Positions 34,609 through 44,071 are shown, counted from the first letter of the stretch. The stretch is DNA of 64,000 nt from Streptomyces sp. AA1529 (GCF_000280905.1 NZ_ALAP01000099.1:1-64000); one strand, 5' to 3'. Numbers and translations: made by a program. The notes: generated from the letters alone by a model not told the origin.

Positions 34609-35328
34609 TCATTCCGGCACGCGCAGGCCCAGGTTGGCGACTCGCGGACCGACCTTCTGCCGCCACAGCTCGATCGCCTCGCCGTTGGTCGTCCTGCGCA
34701 GCCCGTAGCGCACCGCCAGCTTCGAGCGCTTGGTGTTCGCACTGCCGAAGATGCCCACGAACATCGGCCACAGCCGCTCCAGCGCGGCCTGTAGTTCGGC
34801 GCGGCCCTCCTCGGTGGCGGCGAGGTTGCGGCAGACCCGCGCGCCGTGCGCGATGTGGATCTTCTCGTCCAGGATGATCGTGCGGACGGCCTCCGCCCAT
34901 GGCTTGTAGCTGCTCTCCGCGAACTCGCGCAGCATCACCATCGCGGTCTCCTCGCCGATGTAGGAGTACACCCCCCGCTCGGCCCACGTGGTGCAGGAGT
35001 GCATCCGCTCGTCCGCGAACAGCATCCGCTCGGAGACCGCCTGGGTCTCCATGTAGGTGGTGTCGATGCCGAGATCGGCCAGCACCCGCTTGCCGATCTT
35101 GTAGTGGTCGTACTCCTCGGCGGCCCGCTCCGCGCACACCTGGCGTTCCTCGGCGTCCGGCGCCAGCGGCAGGAACATCTGTACATAGTCGTCGCCGCCC
35201 GAGAGCTCACCCTCGGTGTTGATGGTGACCTGACTGATCAGCATCTTCTGGTAGTCGCGGGGCATCCGGTGGAACTCGTCCGGGGTGCGCACCACGACTT
35301 CCTCGTCGTCCAGGACCGCGATCGTCAT
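34609..35328 (-). CDS. PaaA/PaaC-like ferritin-fold di-iron protein
   Basis: A 239-residue protein of the phenylacetyl-CoA epoxidase (PaaA/PaaC) ferritin-like family. Candidate iron ligands are E39, E72 and H75 (EEYDHY), E126 (YIGEETA) and E155 with H158 (LDEKIH), giving two Glu sets and two ExxH motifs as in di-iron oxygenases. The other Paa subunits (B, C, D, E) are not present in the window, so it must act alone or with an unlinked reductase. GAGAGG lies about seven bases upstream of ATG 35328. It leads the minus-strand operon with the radical SAM gene. Hydroxylation or epoxidation of an acyl-thioester is a reasonable guess only. Confidence 0.78.
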   Translation of the reverse strand: MTIAVLDDEEVVVRTPDEFHRMPRDYQKMLISQVTINTEGELSGGDDYVQMFLPLAPDAEERQVCAERAAEEYDHYKIGKRVLADLGIDTTYMETQAVSERMLFADERMHSCTTWAERGVYSYIGEETAMVMLREFAESSYKPWAEAVRTIILDEKIHIAHGARVCRNLAATEEGRAELQAALERLWPMFVGIFGSANTKRSKLAVRYGLRRTTNGEAIELWRQKVGPRVANLGLRVPE

Positions 35329-35471
35329 AAGCGACCTCTCAGCTCTGCCTCGTGCCGACGTGCGGGAAGCAGCACGATCGCGACAGCCGCACGACGCGGC
35401 GCACGGCCCGAACCGACCCCCCGTTGTCCCTCGAGCACACAGTGCCACAACGCGCGCTGCCAGGAACAGCC

Positions 35472-35500
35472 TTGACATCCAGGACCGGGATATGGATGTC
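35472..35500. promoter_or_regulatory. Inverted repeat overlapping a possible promoter in the PKS cluster
   Basis: GACATCC (35474-35480) and GGATGTC (35494-35500) are perfect inverted repeats with a 13-base spacer, centred between the divergent di-iron and ketosynthase genes. TTGACA at 35472-35477 is a consensus -35; 17 bases downstream GATGTC is a weak -10. The palindrome would overlap both elements for the plus-strand ketosynthase. Possible operator of a cluster regulator. Confidence 0.5.
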
Positions 35501-35587
35501 TTGAACCAACTGGACGCTGTGCACGGGAAGTTCGACCGACCGGCGCGGGGCTGGAACCGCGGCCGCCACCTGCTAGCGTCGCGGCCG

Positions 35588-37357
35588 ATGTCAACTTCCC
35601 AGCAGTCGGACGCTCACCCGCCCGGCGCGGCAGCGGAGGCGCCCGCCGGGCCGCTGCGCCGCGCCATGGAGACGATCCGCGCCCTGCGCGGCGAGCTGGC
35701 CGCCTTGCGGGGAGCGCAGCGGACGGCCGTCGTCGGCACCGGTCTGCGCGCCCCCGGCGGCATCGCCGGCCGCGACGCCTACTGGCAGGCGCTGGCGGCG
35801 GGGCAGGACCTGGTGGGCGAACTGCCCGAGCAGCGCCGCCGCGCCTTCCCCGGCGGCTGGGAAGGGCTGCTGACCCGCGGTGGCTATCTGCCCGACGTCC
35901 TCGGCTTCGACGCCCGCTTCTTCGGCATCTCGCCGCGGGAGGCGCGCAGCCTCGACCCGCAGCACCGGCTGCTGCTGGAAGTGGTGTGGGAGGCGTTCGA
36001 GGACGCCGCCCTGCCCCCGGAGGACGTCGCCGAGCGCACCGGGGTCTACGTCGGCATCACCGGCCAGGACCACCGGCTGTGGGACGAGGGCGAACCCAAC
36101 GCCTCCTGGCTGATCGGCAACGGCCACTGCTTCGCCGCCGGCCGGCTCGCCTACACGCTCGGCCTCCGGGGCCCCGCACTGGCGCTGGACACCGCGTGCT
36201 CGTCGTCGCTGGTGGCGGTGCACACGGCCTGCCGGGCGCTGGCGGCCGGAGACTGCGACGTGGCCGTGGCCGGCGGCGTCAACCTGGTGCTCGCGCCCCG
36301 GTCGACGGCGGAGATCCAGCGCACCGAGGCGCTCTCGCCCGACGGCCGGTGCCGCCCCTTCGACGCGCGCGCCAACGGGTTCGTCCGGGGCGAGGGCGCC
36401 GGTGCCGTCGTGCTCAAGCGGCTGGCCGACGCCGAGCGCGACGGCGACCGGATCCTCGGGGTGATCGAGGGCAGCGGAGTCAACCAGGACGGCCGCTCCT
36501 CCGGGTTCACCGCACCCAACGTACTGGCCCAGCAGACCCTGATCGAGGGCGTTCTCACCGCGGCCGGCCTCACCGGCGCCGACATCGGCTACCTGGAGGC
36601 GCACGGCACCGGCACCCCGCTGGGCGACCCGATCGAGATCGAGGCCGCCCGGGCCGCCCTGGACTCGCCGGGGCGCAGCTGGCATGTCGGATCGGTCAAG
36701 GCGAACCTCGGCCATGCCGAGGCCGCCGCCGGCATCCTCGGCCTGATCAAGGCGCTGCTCTGTCTGGAGCGGCGGCAGATCCCGCGCCAAGCCCACTTCG
36801 AGACGCTCAACCCCCGGATCCGCCTGGACGGCAGCGGTCTGACGGTACCGGCCGAGACCCGGCCCTGGGAGCCGTCGGCGGGCCGGTGCGCGGCCGTCAG
36901 TTCCTTCGGGATGAGCGGCACCAACGCGCACGTCGTCCTCTCCCGTCCCACCGCCGGGCCCGTACCGGCTCCCGCACCGGCCGCCGGATTCCCGGTGTAC
37001 GCGCACACCGAAGCGGCCCTGCGCACCCTGGCGGGCCGGTACGCGCGACGACTGGCCGAGTCCGGGGACGGCGCGTCCGCCGGGGACGGATACGCGGCCT
37101 TCGCCACGACCGCGCAGCACGGGCGCACCCGGCTGCGGCGGGCCGCCTGGATCACCGCGGCGGGCTCCGAGGAGGCCGCGGAAGCGCTGCGCGCCCTCGC
37201 GGCGGGCCGGGACCATCCGCGGGTGCGGATGCTGGAGACCGCCGAGCACCCCCCGCCCGGCAGCGCGGACGGCACCGCCCAGGAGCGTCCGGTCCGCGCG
37301 GGCATGACCGCGCTGCCGGGCTACCCGTGGGAGCGGACGACCTACTCCAGCCGCTGA
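35588..37357 (+). CDS. Free-standing type I PKS ketosynthase lacking an acyltransferase
   Basis: A 589-residue protein. After a short charged helix ([20 protein letters not shown]-like, a docking-domain type segment near residues 20-45), it is a complete modular-PKS ketosynthase: [12 protein letters not shown] (Cys near 204), [12 protein letters not shown] (His near 339), [10 protein letters not shown] (His near 376) and [14 protein letters not shown] closing it. The remaining ~130 residues look like the KS-AT linker and end with [10 protein letters not shown], the sequence normally found after an acyltransferase. No AT motif (GHSxG) is present between. It therefore looks like a KS-AT protein from which the AT was deleted, though the KS triad is intact. 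It is convergent with the thioesterase/PKS genes. Confidence 0.87.
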   Translation: MSTSQQSDAHPPGAAAEAPAGPLRRAMETIRALRGELAALRGAQRTAVVGTGLRAPGGIAGRDAYWQALAAGQDLVGELPEQRRRAFPGGWEGLLTRGGYLPDVLGFDARFFGISPREARSLDPQHRLLLEVVWEAFEDAALPPEDVAERTGVYVGITGQDHRLWDEGEPNASWLIGNGHCFAAGRLAYTLGLRGPALALDTACSSSLVAVHTACRALAAGDCDVAVAGGVNLVLAPRSTAEIQRTEALSPDGRCRPFDARANGFVRGEGAGAVVLKRLADAERDGDRILGVIEGSGVNQDGRSSGFTAPNVLAQQTLIEGVLTAAGLTGADIGYLEAHGTGTPLGDPIEIEAARAALDSPGRSWHVGSVKANLGHAEAAAGILGLIKALLCLERRQIPRQAHFETLNPRIRLDGSGLTVPAETRPWEPSAGRCAAVSSFGMSGTNAHVVLSRPTAGPVPAPAPAAGFPVYAHTEAALRTLAGRYARRLAESGDGASAGDGYAAFATTAQHGRTRLRRAAWITAAGSEEAAEALRALAAGRDHPRVRMLETAEHPPPGSADGTAQERPVRAGMTALPGYPWERTTYSSR

Positions 37358-37410
37358 ACGCGCACGCACCGCCGCCCGGCGCACCGCCCTACGGGCGTCC
37401 GCTCCCGCCC

Positions 37411-37854
37411 TCAGCGCGCGCCCGCACCGGGCCGGCTCCGCCTCCCCGGAAACGAGAAGTGCAGCGTGGCCAGGGCGACGGGGCACCCGTCCGGGCTCTC
37501 GACCCGTGCCGAGACGACCGCCGTACGCCGGCCGATCCGCTCGGGCACGACGCGCGCGTGCAGCCGCTCCGGCGCGGTTGCCTCCAGGAAGCTGATGCTG
37601 CTGGAGGTCAGCATCGCCGACGGCGTCCCGCCCAGATAGGCGTTCACCGCCAGATAGCCCGCCACGTCCGCGAACGCGAACAGGGCGGGCCCGGAGACGG
37701 TGCCGCCGGGCCGCACCGTGAGCCCCGCCGGGTCCGCGACGAACACCAGCCCGCCGGGCCCGACGTCGAGGAGGTCGACGCCCGGCGGATCGGGCAGATA
37801 TGCGGCGATCAGGTCCCGGATCTGCGCGGGCCCGAGGACCGGCCCGTCACCCAT
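37411..37854 (-). CDS. Hotdog-fold acyl-CoA/ACP thioesterase (PaaI-like)
   Basis: A 147-residue hotdog thioesterase. GGTVSGPALFAFADVAGYLAV contains the helix with the catalytic Asp/Gly region of the PaaI/4HBT type, followed by LTSSSISFLEATAPERLHARVV. The start overlaps the end of the PKS gene by eight bases, so the two are co-expressed. The PKS itself ends with an ACP and has no thioesterase domain, making this protein the probable chain-release or editing enzyme. Confidence 0.82.
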   Translation of the reverse strand: MGDGPVLGPAQIRDLIAAYLPDPPGVDLLDVGPGGLVFVADPAGLTVRPGGTVSGPALFAFADVAGYLAVNAYLGGTPSAMLTSSSISFLEATAPERLHARVVPERIGRRTAVVSARVESPDGCPVALATLHFSFPGRRSRPGAGAR

Positions 37855-40800
37855 GGGCCCCCGCCTCGTCCGCAGCCGGGGCGGCCGGGGGGCGGGGCCC
37901 CGCCCCCGCCTCCCCTTCCGGTCCGGCCTCCACCAGCGCGGTCAGCGCCGGGGCGAGCCGGGCCAGGGTGCCGTACTTCCACAGCAGCGTCGGGCTCAGC
38001 CGCACCCCCAGGAACGCCTCGAGCTTGTTGCGCAGCTCCAGCGACATCAGCGAGTCCAGCCCGAGTGCGCGCAGCGGCACATCGTGCGGCAGCTTCTCCG
38101 GCGCCAGGCGCAGTACCGCCGCCGCCGTACGGCGCACCTCCGCCTCCACCACCTCGCGCCGCCGCGCCGCCGGGATGCTCCGCAGCTCCGTCGGCGCGAC
38201 CGTTCCGCCGGTCCCGGCGAGCGGCTGCCAGCTCGCCAGCGCGGCCGCCGCCGGGTAGGACTCCAGCCAGTGCCGCGGATCGAGGTCGAGGCAGGCCACC
38301 TGCGCCTCGTCCGACTCCAGATACCGCCGCAGCGCCCGCCAGCACACCTCGGCCGGGACACTGCCCAGCCCGCGCGCCGCGAGCCGGTCCCCGCGCCCGG
38401 TGCCGGTGGCCATCCCGGCTCCGGAGACCGGCCCCCACTGCACGCTCAGCGCCGGCAGCCCCGCCGCCCGCCGCTGCGCCGCCAACGCGTCCAGGGCGCT
38501 GTTCGCCGCCGCGTAGGCCGCCTGCCCGGCTGTGCCCACGAACGCGGCGGCGGAGGAGAACAGCACGAACAGGTCCAGCGCGTCCCCCTCGGTCAGCTCG
38601 TGCAGGACGCGTGCTCCGTCGGCCTTCGGCCGCAGCACCCGCGTCAGCAGCGCGCCGTCCAGGTTCGCCACGGTCGCATCCGCCAGCACCCCCGCTGCAT
38701 GGAAGACCCCGCGCAGCGGCGGCAGTTGCGCGCGCACCTCCGCCAGCACCGTGCGCATCCGCGCCTCGTCGGCCACGTCCGCCGACCACACCCCCACCCG
38801 CACGCCGCGCTCGCGCAGCGCCTCGACCCGCTCCGGGTCCCGGGGCGCCGAGCGCCCGACCAGGGCCAGGGCGCCGGCTCCGGAGGCGGCCAGGTACTCG
38901 GCGAGCGACATGCCGAGCGCCCCGAGCCCGCCGGTGATCAGATAGCTGCCCGCGGCCCGGAACCGTCCCCCGGGCAGCGGCTGCGGGGCGACGGGAACCG
39001 TGCCGCCTCCGCTCGGGATCGGCTCGGTGAGTACGAGCTTGCCGGTGTGCCGCCCGTGGGAGAGCGTGCGGAAGGCCTCCTGGGCCTGCGTGAAGGGCAT
39101 CTCGCGCACCGGCAGCGGCCGCAGTTCCCCGCCCGTCACCCGCGCCCACACGGTGGCCAGGAGCGCCGCGAACCGTTCGGGGCGGCGGCGGAGCAGCCCG
39201 GCGACGTCCACGGCGGTGAAGGACACCGCCTTGCGGAAGGCACCCAGTTCGACGGATGTCTCCCGATGGATGTCGCGCTTCCCGGCCTCCACGAACCGCC
39301 CGTCCTCGGCCAGCGCCTCCAGACCGAGCGGAATCGCCGCCCCGGGCAGGGAGTTGAGCACCACGTCGACGCCGCGCCCCCCGGTCGCGGCCCGCACCCC
39401 CTCGGCCCACTCCAGGGTGCGGGAGTCGAAGACGTGCTCCACGCCCCCGGCGCGCAGCTGCTCCCGCTTCTCCTCGGTACCGGCCGTGGCGATCACCTCG
39501 GCTCCCGCGAGCCGGGCCACGCGCAGCGCGGCGAGTCCGAGCCCGCCGGCGGCCGAGTGCACGAGCACGGTCTCGCCCGGCTCCAGCCGGGCCACCTCCA
39601 TCAGCGCGTACCAGGCGGTGACCAGCACCATCGGCAGCGCCGCCGCCTGCGCCGCGGTCAACTCCCGCGGAATGCGGGCGGTGTGCCGGGCCTCGACCAG
39701 CGCGTGCGAGGCCAGGACGCCGAAGCCGCAGGCCGCCACCCGGTCACCGACCGCCACGCCGCCGGCCCCCGGACCGACCGCGGTCACCGTGCCCGCGCAG
39801 TCCAGGCCGAGCAGTTCCCGGCCGGGGGAGTGGTCGTCCGGGTAGACGCCCATCGCCTTCATCACGTCGATGAAGTTCAGCGACGCGGCCTCGACCGCCA
39901 CCTCGACCTGTCCGGGGCCCGGCCGGGGCCGCTCCAGCGGACGGGCGCACAGCGCCGACAGGTCGCCCGGCCGCGGAGTGCCCAGCCGGAACGGCTGGGC
40001 GCCCGAGCCCGTCCGCCACGGCGGGTCGGCGGCGGGCGGACCTCCGCTCACCCGCTCGCCCACCAGCCGCTCGCCGCCGGACAGCACGACCCGGTCCTCC
40101 GTGGCGGCGAGCTCCGCCACCAGGTCGGCGTCGAACGTGTCGGTCTCGATCAGCCGCGTCCCGAACTGTGGGTACTCCGCCTGCACGACCGCCACGAACC
40201 CCGGGTACAGCCCGGCGTCCGGGTCGCCCCGGCGGACCACCACCGCCAGCCGCGCGGACGGGTTCTCGTCCGCGCAGCGGCCGACCAGCCGTGCCAGCTC
40301 CAGCAGCCCGTCCCGGCCCTCCTGCGGCGCGACGAACACCACGGTGTCCGCCCCGGCCGGATCCTCCCCGGCCATGTCCGGCAGCACCCCGGGCCGCCCG
40401 CGGACCACCACCTTGCCCGGCAGCCCGCCGTCCCCGGCCGCGCCGTCCGGCCCCGCAGCCGGGGCGGCGGGCCGCTCCCGGGGCACGAAGCGCATCCGGT
40501 AGGTGAGCCGCCCGGTCTCCGCGGCGTCGCCGGCGCCGCCGGGAAGCGCCGTCAGCAGCACTCCCTCCAGCCGTCCCAGCGGGCGCTGCCCGGTGTCGAA
40601 GAGCGCCAGGTCGACCTCGCCCCCCGCGCCCGGCCGGGCGTGCACCCACAGGGCGTCGGCGTCCGTCACCGCGACCGCGGCCCGCCGGACCCGGCGCGGC
40701 AGGACCGGACCGTCGCACACGACCAGCGCGGCCTGCAGCATGCCGTCCCACAGCACCGGGTGCGGTGTCCCCGACAGCGCCCCCGAGCGGCTGCCGGGAG

Positions 40801-43800
40801 GCAGTTCGAGCCGGACCAGTGCCTCCCGTCCGGTTCCCGAAGCGGCTTCGGCGACGTGGCCGCCGGCGATCGGCCGGAAGGCGGGTCCGTAGTCGAGGTC
40901 TCTCGCCGCGCAGTCCCGGTAGAAGCCGTCCGCGTCCAGTGGCGCGGCGCCCAGCAGGTGTGCGGGGAACCCGCCGGCCGGCGGGGCGCTGTCGCGGGCG
41001 GCTGTCGCACGGCAGTGCCGCGTCCACCCGGCATCCGCCTCCGCGCCGGGTGCGGGCCCGGTCGAGCCGGCCTCGCGGGACCGCACCTCCAGCGCGCCCG
41101 AGTCCCCGGGGCCGGGGCGCTGGACGAGGGCGGTGCGGACCGGTTCCTCGCCCACCGCCAGCGCGCCGGTCAGCTGCACGTCCCGCAGCACGGGCGTCCC
41201 CCGCCCGGCGGATCCGGACTCGTGCGCCCCGCCGTGCAGCGACTGGTGGAGCAGCGCCAGGAAGCCGCCCGCCGGGAACAGCACCGTGCCGTGCACCCGG
41301 TGGTCGGCCAGCCACGGGTGGGTGCCCGTGTCCAGTTCGACGGCGCTCTCCCGCACGCCGCCCGCGGTCGAGGGCACCTCGGCCGGGACCAGCCGCCCGC
41401 TGCGGACTCCGCTGTGCCGTCCCGGCGCGACCCAGTACCGCTCCCGCTGGAAGGGGTAGGGCGGCGGAACGGCGTCCGGGCGCCGCGCCGGGCGCGGTCC
41501 GAGCGCGGGCAGGCCCGAGACGTAGGCTTCCGCGAACGCGCGCATCAGGTCCGGGTGTTCGCCCTCGTCGCGGCGCAGTGTGCCCAGCACCACCGGTGGT
41601 TCCGGCCGCTCCTCCGCGAGCTGGCGCAGTGCCGCGCCGAGTCCCGGATGCGGGCTGACCTCCACCAGGTGGGTGACGTCCTCGTCGATCAGGGTGTCCA
41701 CCGCCTCGGCGAACCGCACCGGGCGGCGCAGGTTCTCGGCCCAGTAGCGGGCATCCGCCTCCGGCCCGCGCAGCCGGGTGAGGCCGACCGTGGAGAGCAG
41801 CGGTGTGTCCGCGGGGCCCGGCGCGACGGCTGCGAGCGCCTCGCGGATCCTCGGCAGGAGGGGATCGACTTGCGGGCTGTGCGAGCCGTAGTCGACGTCG
41901 ACCAGCCGGCAGAACACTCCGTCGGCCTCCAGGATCTCCCGCAGCAGCAGCACCGAGTCGGCGTCGCCGGACAGCACGCAGGAGCGCGGCCCGTTGTACA
42001 CCGCCGGTTCGACCAGTCCCTCGAAGCCCGCGACGGCCTGCCGTGCCGCGTCCGGAGCCAGGTCCACGGCCAGCATCCGCCCGCCGCCGGCGATCTCGCG
42101 CAGCAGGCCGCTGCGGCGGCAGACCACCAGCGCCCCGTCCTCCGGCGTGAGCACACCGGCGACCGTGGCGGCGGCGATCTCGCCCTGGCTGTGCCCGACG
42201 ACGACATCCGGCTCCACCCCGGCCGCCCGCCACGCCGCGGCCAGCGACACCGACATCGCCCACAGCGCGGGCTGCACCTCGGCCACGTCCCGCGGTGCCG
42301 GGCCGCCCGTGACCATCTCGCGTACGTCGCGCGGCGCATGCGGGGCCAGCGCCCGTGCACAGCGGTCCATGGCCCGAGTGAACGCGGCGTCGCGCCCGTA
42401 GAGGCCCGCGCCCATGCCCGCCCACTGGGCGCCCTGGCCGGGGAAGACGAAGGCGACCTTGCCCCGCCGCCGGGCGCGGCCCCGCGCCACCTCCGCCAGG
42501 TCCGGGCCCAGCAGAGCGCACCGCTCCGCGAAGTGGTCCCGGTGCCAGGCCATGGCCCGCGCCAGCTCCGGTGCCGACGTACCCGCGGCCAGCTGCTCCC
42601 GGATGCCGCGGGTCCGTTCCTCCAGCGCCCGGGGGGTGTGCCCGCTGACCGGCAGCAGGAACGGCTCACCGGCCTCCTGCCGCGCCGCCGCGCCGGGCTC
42701 CTCCCGCACGGCCCGGGAGTCCTGCTCCGGGGTCCGGTCCTGCTCGGGCGTCCGGGCTGGAGCCGGTCTCGCGGCCCGGGCGGACGGCTGCGCGGTCGCG
42801 GCCTGCGGCGTGGTGACGACGGCGTGGGCGTTGGTGCCGCCCCAGCCGAAGGAGTTGACGCCGAGGAAGCTGCCGGGCTCCAGCGGCAGCGGGTCCCGGG
42901 TGACGGCGAGGTTCAGCCCGGTGAAGTCGATGGCCGGGTTGGGCACCTGCGCGTGCAGGCTCGGCGGGACGGTGCCGTGCTCCAGCGCCAGGACGGCCTT
43001 GACGAGTCCGGCGAGTCCGGCGGCCGGCTCCAGATGGCCGATGTTGGTCTTCACCGAGCCGATGTGCAGCGCACGGCCGGGCCGGGCCGCGCCCAGCACC
43101 TCGCCGAGCGCCTGCGCCTCGGCCGCGTCCCCGCGTGCGGTGCCGGTGCCGTGCGCCTCGACGTAGGCGAGCCGGTCCAGTGGGATGCGGCCGGAGGCGT
43201 AGACGCCGCGCAGCAGGTCGCGCTGCGCGGCCGGATGCGGAGTGACCAGGCTCTCGCCGCCGCCGTCGTTGTTGACCGCGCTGGCCGCCACCACCGCGCG
43301 GATCCGGTCGCCCGCGCGGCGGGCGTCGGCCAGCCGCTTGAGGTAGACCACGGCGACGCCCTCGCCGCGGACGAACCCGTCCGCGGCGGCGCCGAAGGCG
43401 TGGCAGCGGCCGGTGGGGGACAGGCCGCCGAAGTGGGTGAGGCCGACCGTCACCTCGGGCGTGAGCATCAGATTGGAGCCGCCGACCAGGGCTCCCTCGA
43501 TCTCGCCGGAGCGCAGCGCCTGGCAGGCCTGGTGCACGGCGACCAGGGAGGAGGAGCAGCTGCTCATGAGCGTCAGGCTGGGCCCGGTCAGTCCGAGGTG
43601 GTAGGAGACCCGGGAGGAGACGATGTCCAGTGAGTTCCCGACGATGCTGTGCTGGGTCACCGCGGCGCCCCGGTCCTTGCGGAGCAGTTCGTAGTCGTGC
43701 CAGAGCCCGCCGACGTAGACGCCGGTGCGGGAGCCGCGCAGCGCGGACGCGGGTGCACCGGCGTCCTCCAGGGCCCGCCAGGTCGTCTCCAGCATCAACC

Positions 43801-44071
43801 GCTGCTGCGGGTCGAGCACTTCGGCCTCGCGCGGTGAGATCGTGAAGAAGACCGGGTCGAACGCGTCGATGTCCTCCAGGAACGCGCCGACCCGCTGGAT
43901 CTCCCGGGTCGCGTCGAACACCGCTGCCGGATCCCAGCGTTCGGGCGGCACCGGCCCCACCGCGTCGCCCCCGCCGATCAGCAGTTCCCAGAACGCCTCC
44001 GTGTCCGGCGCCTGCGGGAAGCGCCCCGCCATGCCGACGACCGCCACCGCACCGCTGTCCGCGTCACTCAT
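37847..44071 (-). CDS. Fully reducing type I polyketide synthase, KS-AT-DH-ER-KR-ACP (MAS-like)
   Basis: A 2074-residue one-module synthase. [13 protein letters not shown] (Cys near 172), EAHGTGTARGD, NIGHLEPAAG. AT: FPGQGAQWAGMG near 543, GHSQGE with the Ser near 627, YGSH near 728. DH: DHRVHGTVLFP (H-x3-G-x4-P) near 924, LWDGMLQ. ER: HSAAGGLGLAAL near 1505. KR: TGGLGALGMSLAEYL near 1714 and AAYAAANSALDALA (Tyr near 1852). ACP: LGLDSLMSLELRN (Ser near 2006). All domains keep catalytic residues. The domain order matches mycocerosic acid synthase and other iterative reducing PKSs. GHSQG with YGSH leans toward methylmalonyl-CoA. ATG 44071 has GGGGGAGG upstream. Confidence 0.95.
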   Translation of the reverse strand: MSDADSGAVAVVGMAGRFPQAPDTEAFWELLIGGGDAVGPVPPERWDPAAVFDATREIQRVGAFLEDIDAFDPVFFTISPREAEVLDPQQRLMLETTWRALEDAGAPASALRGSRTGVYVGGLWHDYELLRKDRGAAVTQHSIVGNSLDIVSSRVSYHLGLTGPSLTLMSSCSSSLVAVHQACQALRSGEIEGALVGGSNLMLTPEVTVGLTHFGGLSPTGRCHAFGAAADGFVRGEGVAVVYLKRLADARRAGDRIRAVVAASAVNNDGGGESLVTPHPAAQRDLLRGVYASGRIPLDRLAYVEAHGTGTARGDAAEAQALGEVLGAARPGRALHIGSVKTNIGHLEPAAGLAGLVKAVLALEHGTVPPSLHAQVPNPAIDFTGLNLAVTRDPLPLEPGSFLGVNSFGWGGTNAHAVVTTPQAATAQPSARAARPAPARTPEQDRTPEQDSRAVREEPGAAARQEAGEPFLLPVSGHTPRALEERTRGIREQLAAGTSAPELARAMAWHRDHFAERCALLGPDLAEVARGRARRRGKVAFVFPGQGAQWAGMGAGLYGRDAAFTRAMDRCARALAPHAPRDVREMVTGGPAPRDVAEVQPALWAMSVSLAAAWRAAGVEPDVVVGHSQGEIAAATVAGVLTPEDGALVVCRRSGLLREIAGGGRMLAVDLAPDAARQAVAGFEGLVEPAVYNGPRSCVLSGDADSVLLLREILEADGVFCRLVDVDYGSHSPQVDPLLPRIREALAAVAPGPADTPLLSTVGLTRLRGPEADARYWAENLRRPVRFAEAVDTLIDEDVTHLVEVSPHPGLGAALRQLAEERPEPPVVLGTLRRDEGEHPDLMRAFAEAYVSGLPALGPRPARRPDAVPPPYPFQRERYWVAPGRHSGVRSGRLVPAEVPSTAGGVRESAVELDTGTHPWLADHRVHGTVLFPAGGFLALLHQSLHGGAHESGSAGRGTPVLRDVQLTGALAVGEEPVRTALVQRPGPGDSGALEVRSREAGSTGPAPGAEADAGWTRHCRATAARDSAPPAGGFPAHLLGAAPLDADGFYRDCAARDLDYGPAFRPIAGGHVAEAASGTGREALVRLELPPGSRSGALSGTPHPVLWDGMLQAALVVCDGPVLPRRVRRAAVAVTDADALWVHARPGAGGEVDLALFDTGQRPLGRLEGVLLTALPGGAGDAAETGRLTYRMRFVPRERPAAPAAGPDGAAGDGGLPGKVVVRGRPGVLPDMAGEDPAGADTVVFVAPQEGRDGLLELARLVGRCADENPSARLAVVVRRGDPDAGLYPGFVAVVQAEYPQFGTRLIETDTFDADLVAELAATEDRVVLSGGERLVGERVSGGPPAADPPWRTGSGAQPFRLGTPRPGDLSALCARPLERPRPGPGQVEVAVEAASLNFIDVMKAMGVYPDDHSPGRELLGLDCAGTVTAVGPGAGGVAVGDRVAACGFGVLASHALVEARHTARIPRELTAAQAAALPMVLVTAWYALMEVARLEPGETVLVHSAAGGLGLAALRVARLAGAEVIATAGTEEKREQLRAGGVEHVFDSRTLEWAEGVRAATGGRGVDVVLNSLPGAAIPLGLEALAEDGRFVEAGKRDIHRETSVELGAFRKAVSFTAVDVAGLLRRRPERFAALLATVWARVTGGELRPLPVREMPFTQAQEAFRTLSHGRHTGKLVLTEPIPSGGGTVPVAPQPLPGGRFRAAGSYLITGGLGALGMSLAEYLAASGAGALALVGRSAPRDPERVEALRERGVRVGVWSADVADEARMRTVLAEVRAQLPPLRGVFHAAGVLADATVANLDGALLTRVLRPKADGARVLHELTEGDALDLFVLFSSAAAFVGTAGQAAYAAANSALDALAAQRRAAGLPALSVQWGPVSGAGMATGTGRGDRLAARGLGSVPAEVCWRALRRYLESDEAQVACLDLDPRHWLESYPAAAALASWQPLAGTGGTVAPTELRSIPAARRREVVEAEVRRTAAAVLRLAPEKLPHDVPLRALGLDSLMSLELRNKLEAFLGVRLSPTLLWKYGTLARLAPALTALVEAGPEGEAGAGPRPPAAPAADEAGAHG

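Noticed and set aside
37700-43633. Very long plus-strand open frame (1977 codons) antisense to the PKS gene
   Set aside because: Its translation is Arg/Gly/Pro/His-rich without motifs and mirrors the codon structure of the PKS; GC-rich genes commonly leave the opposite strand open.
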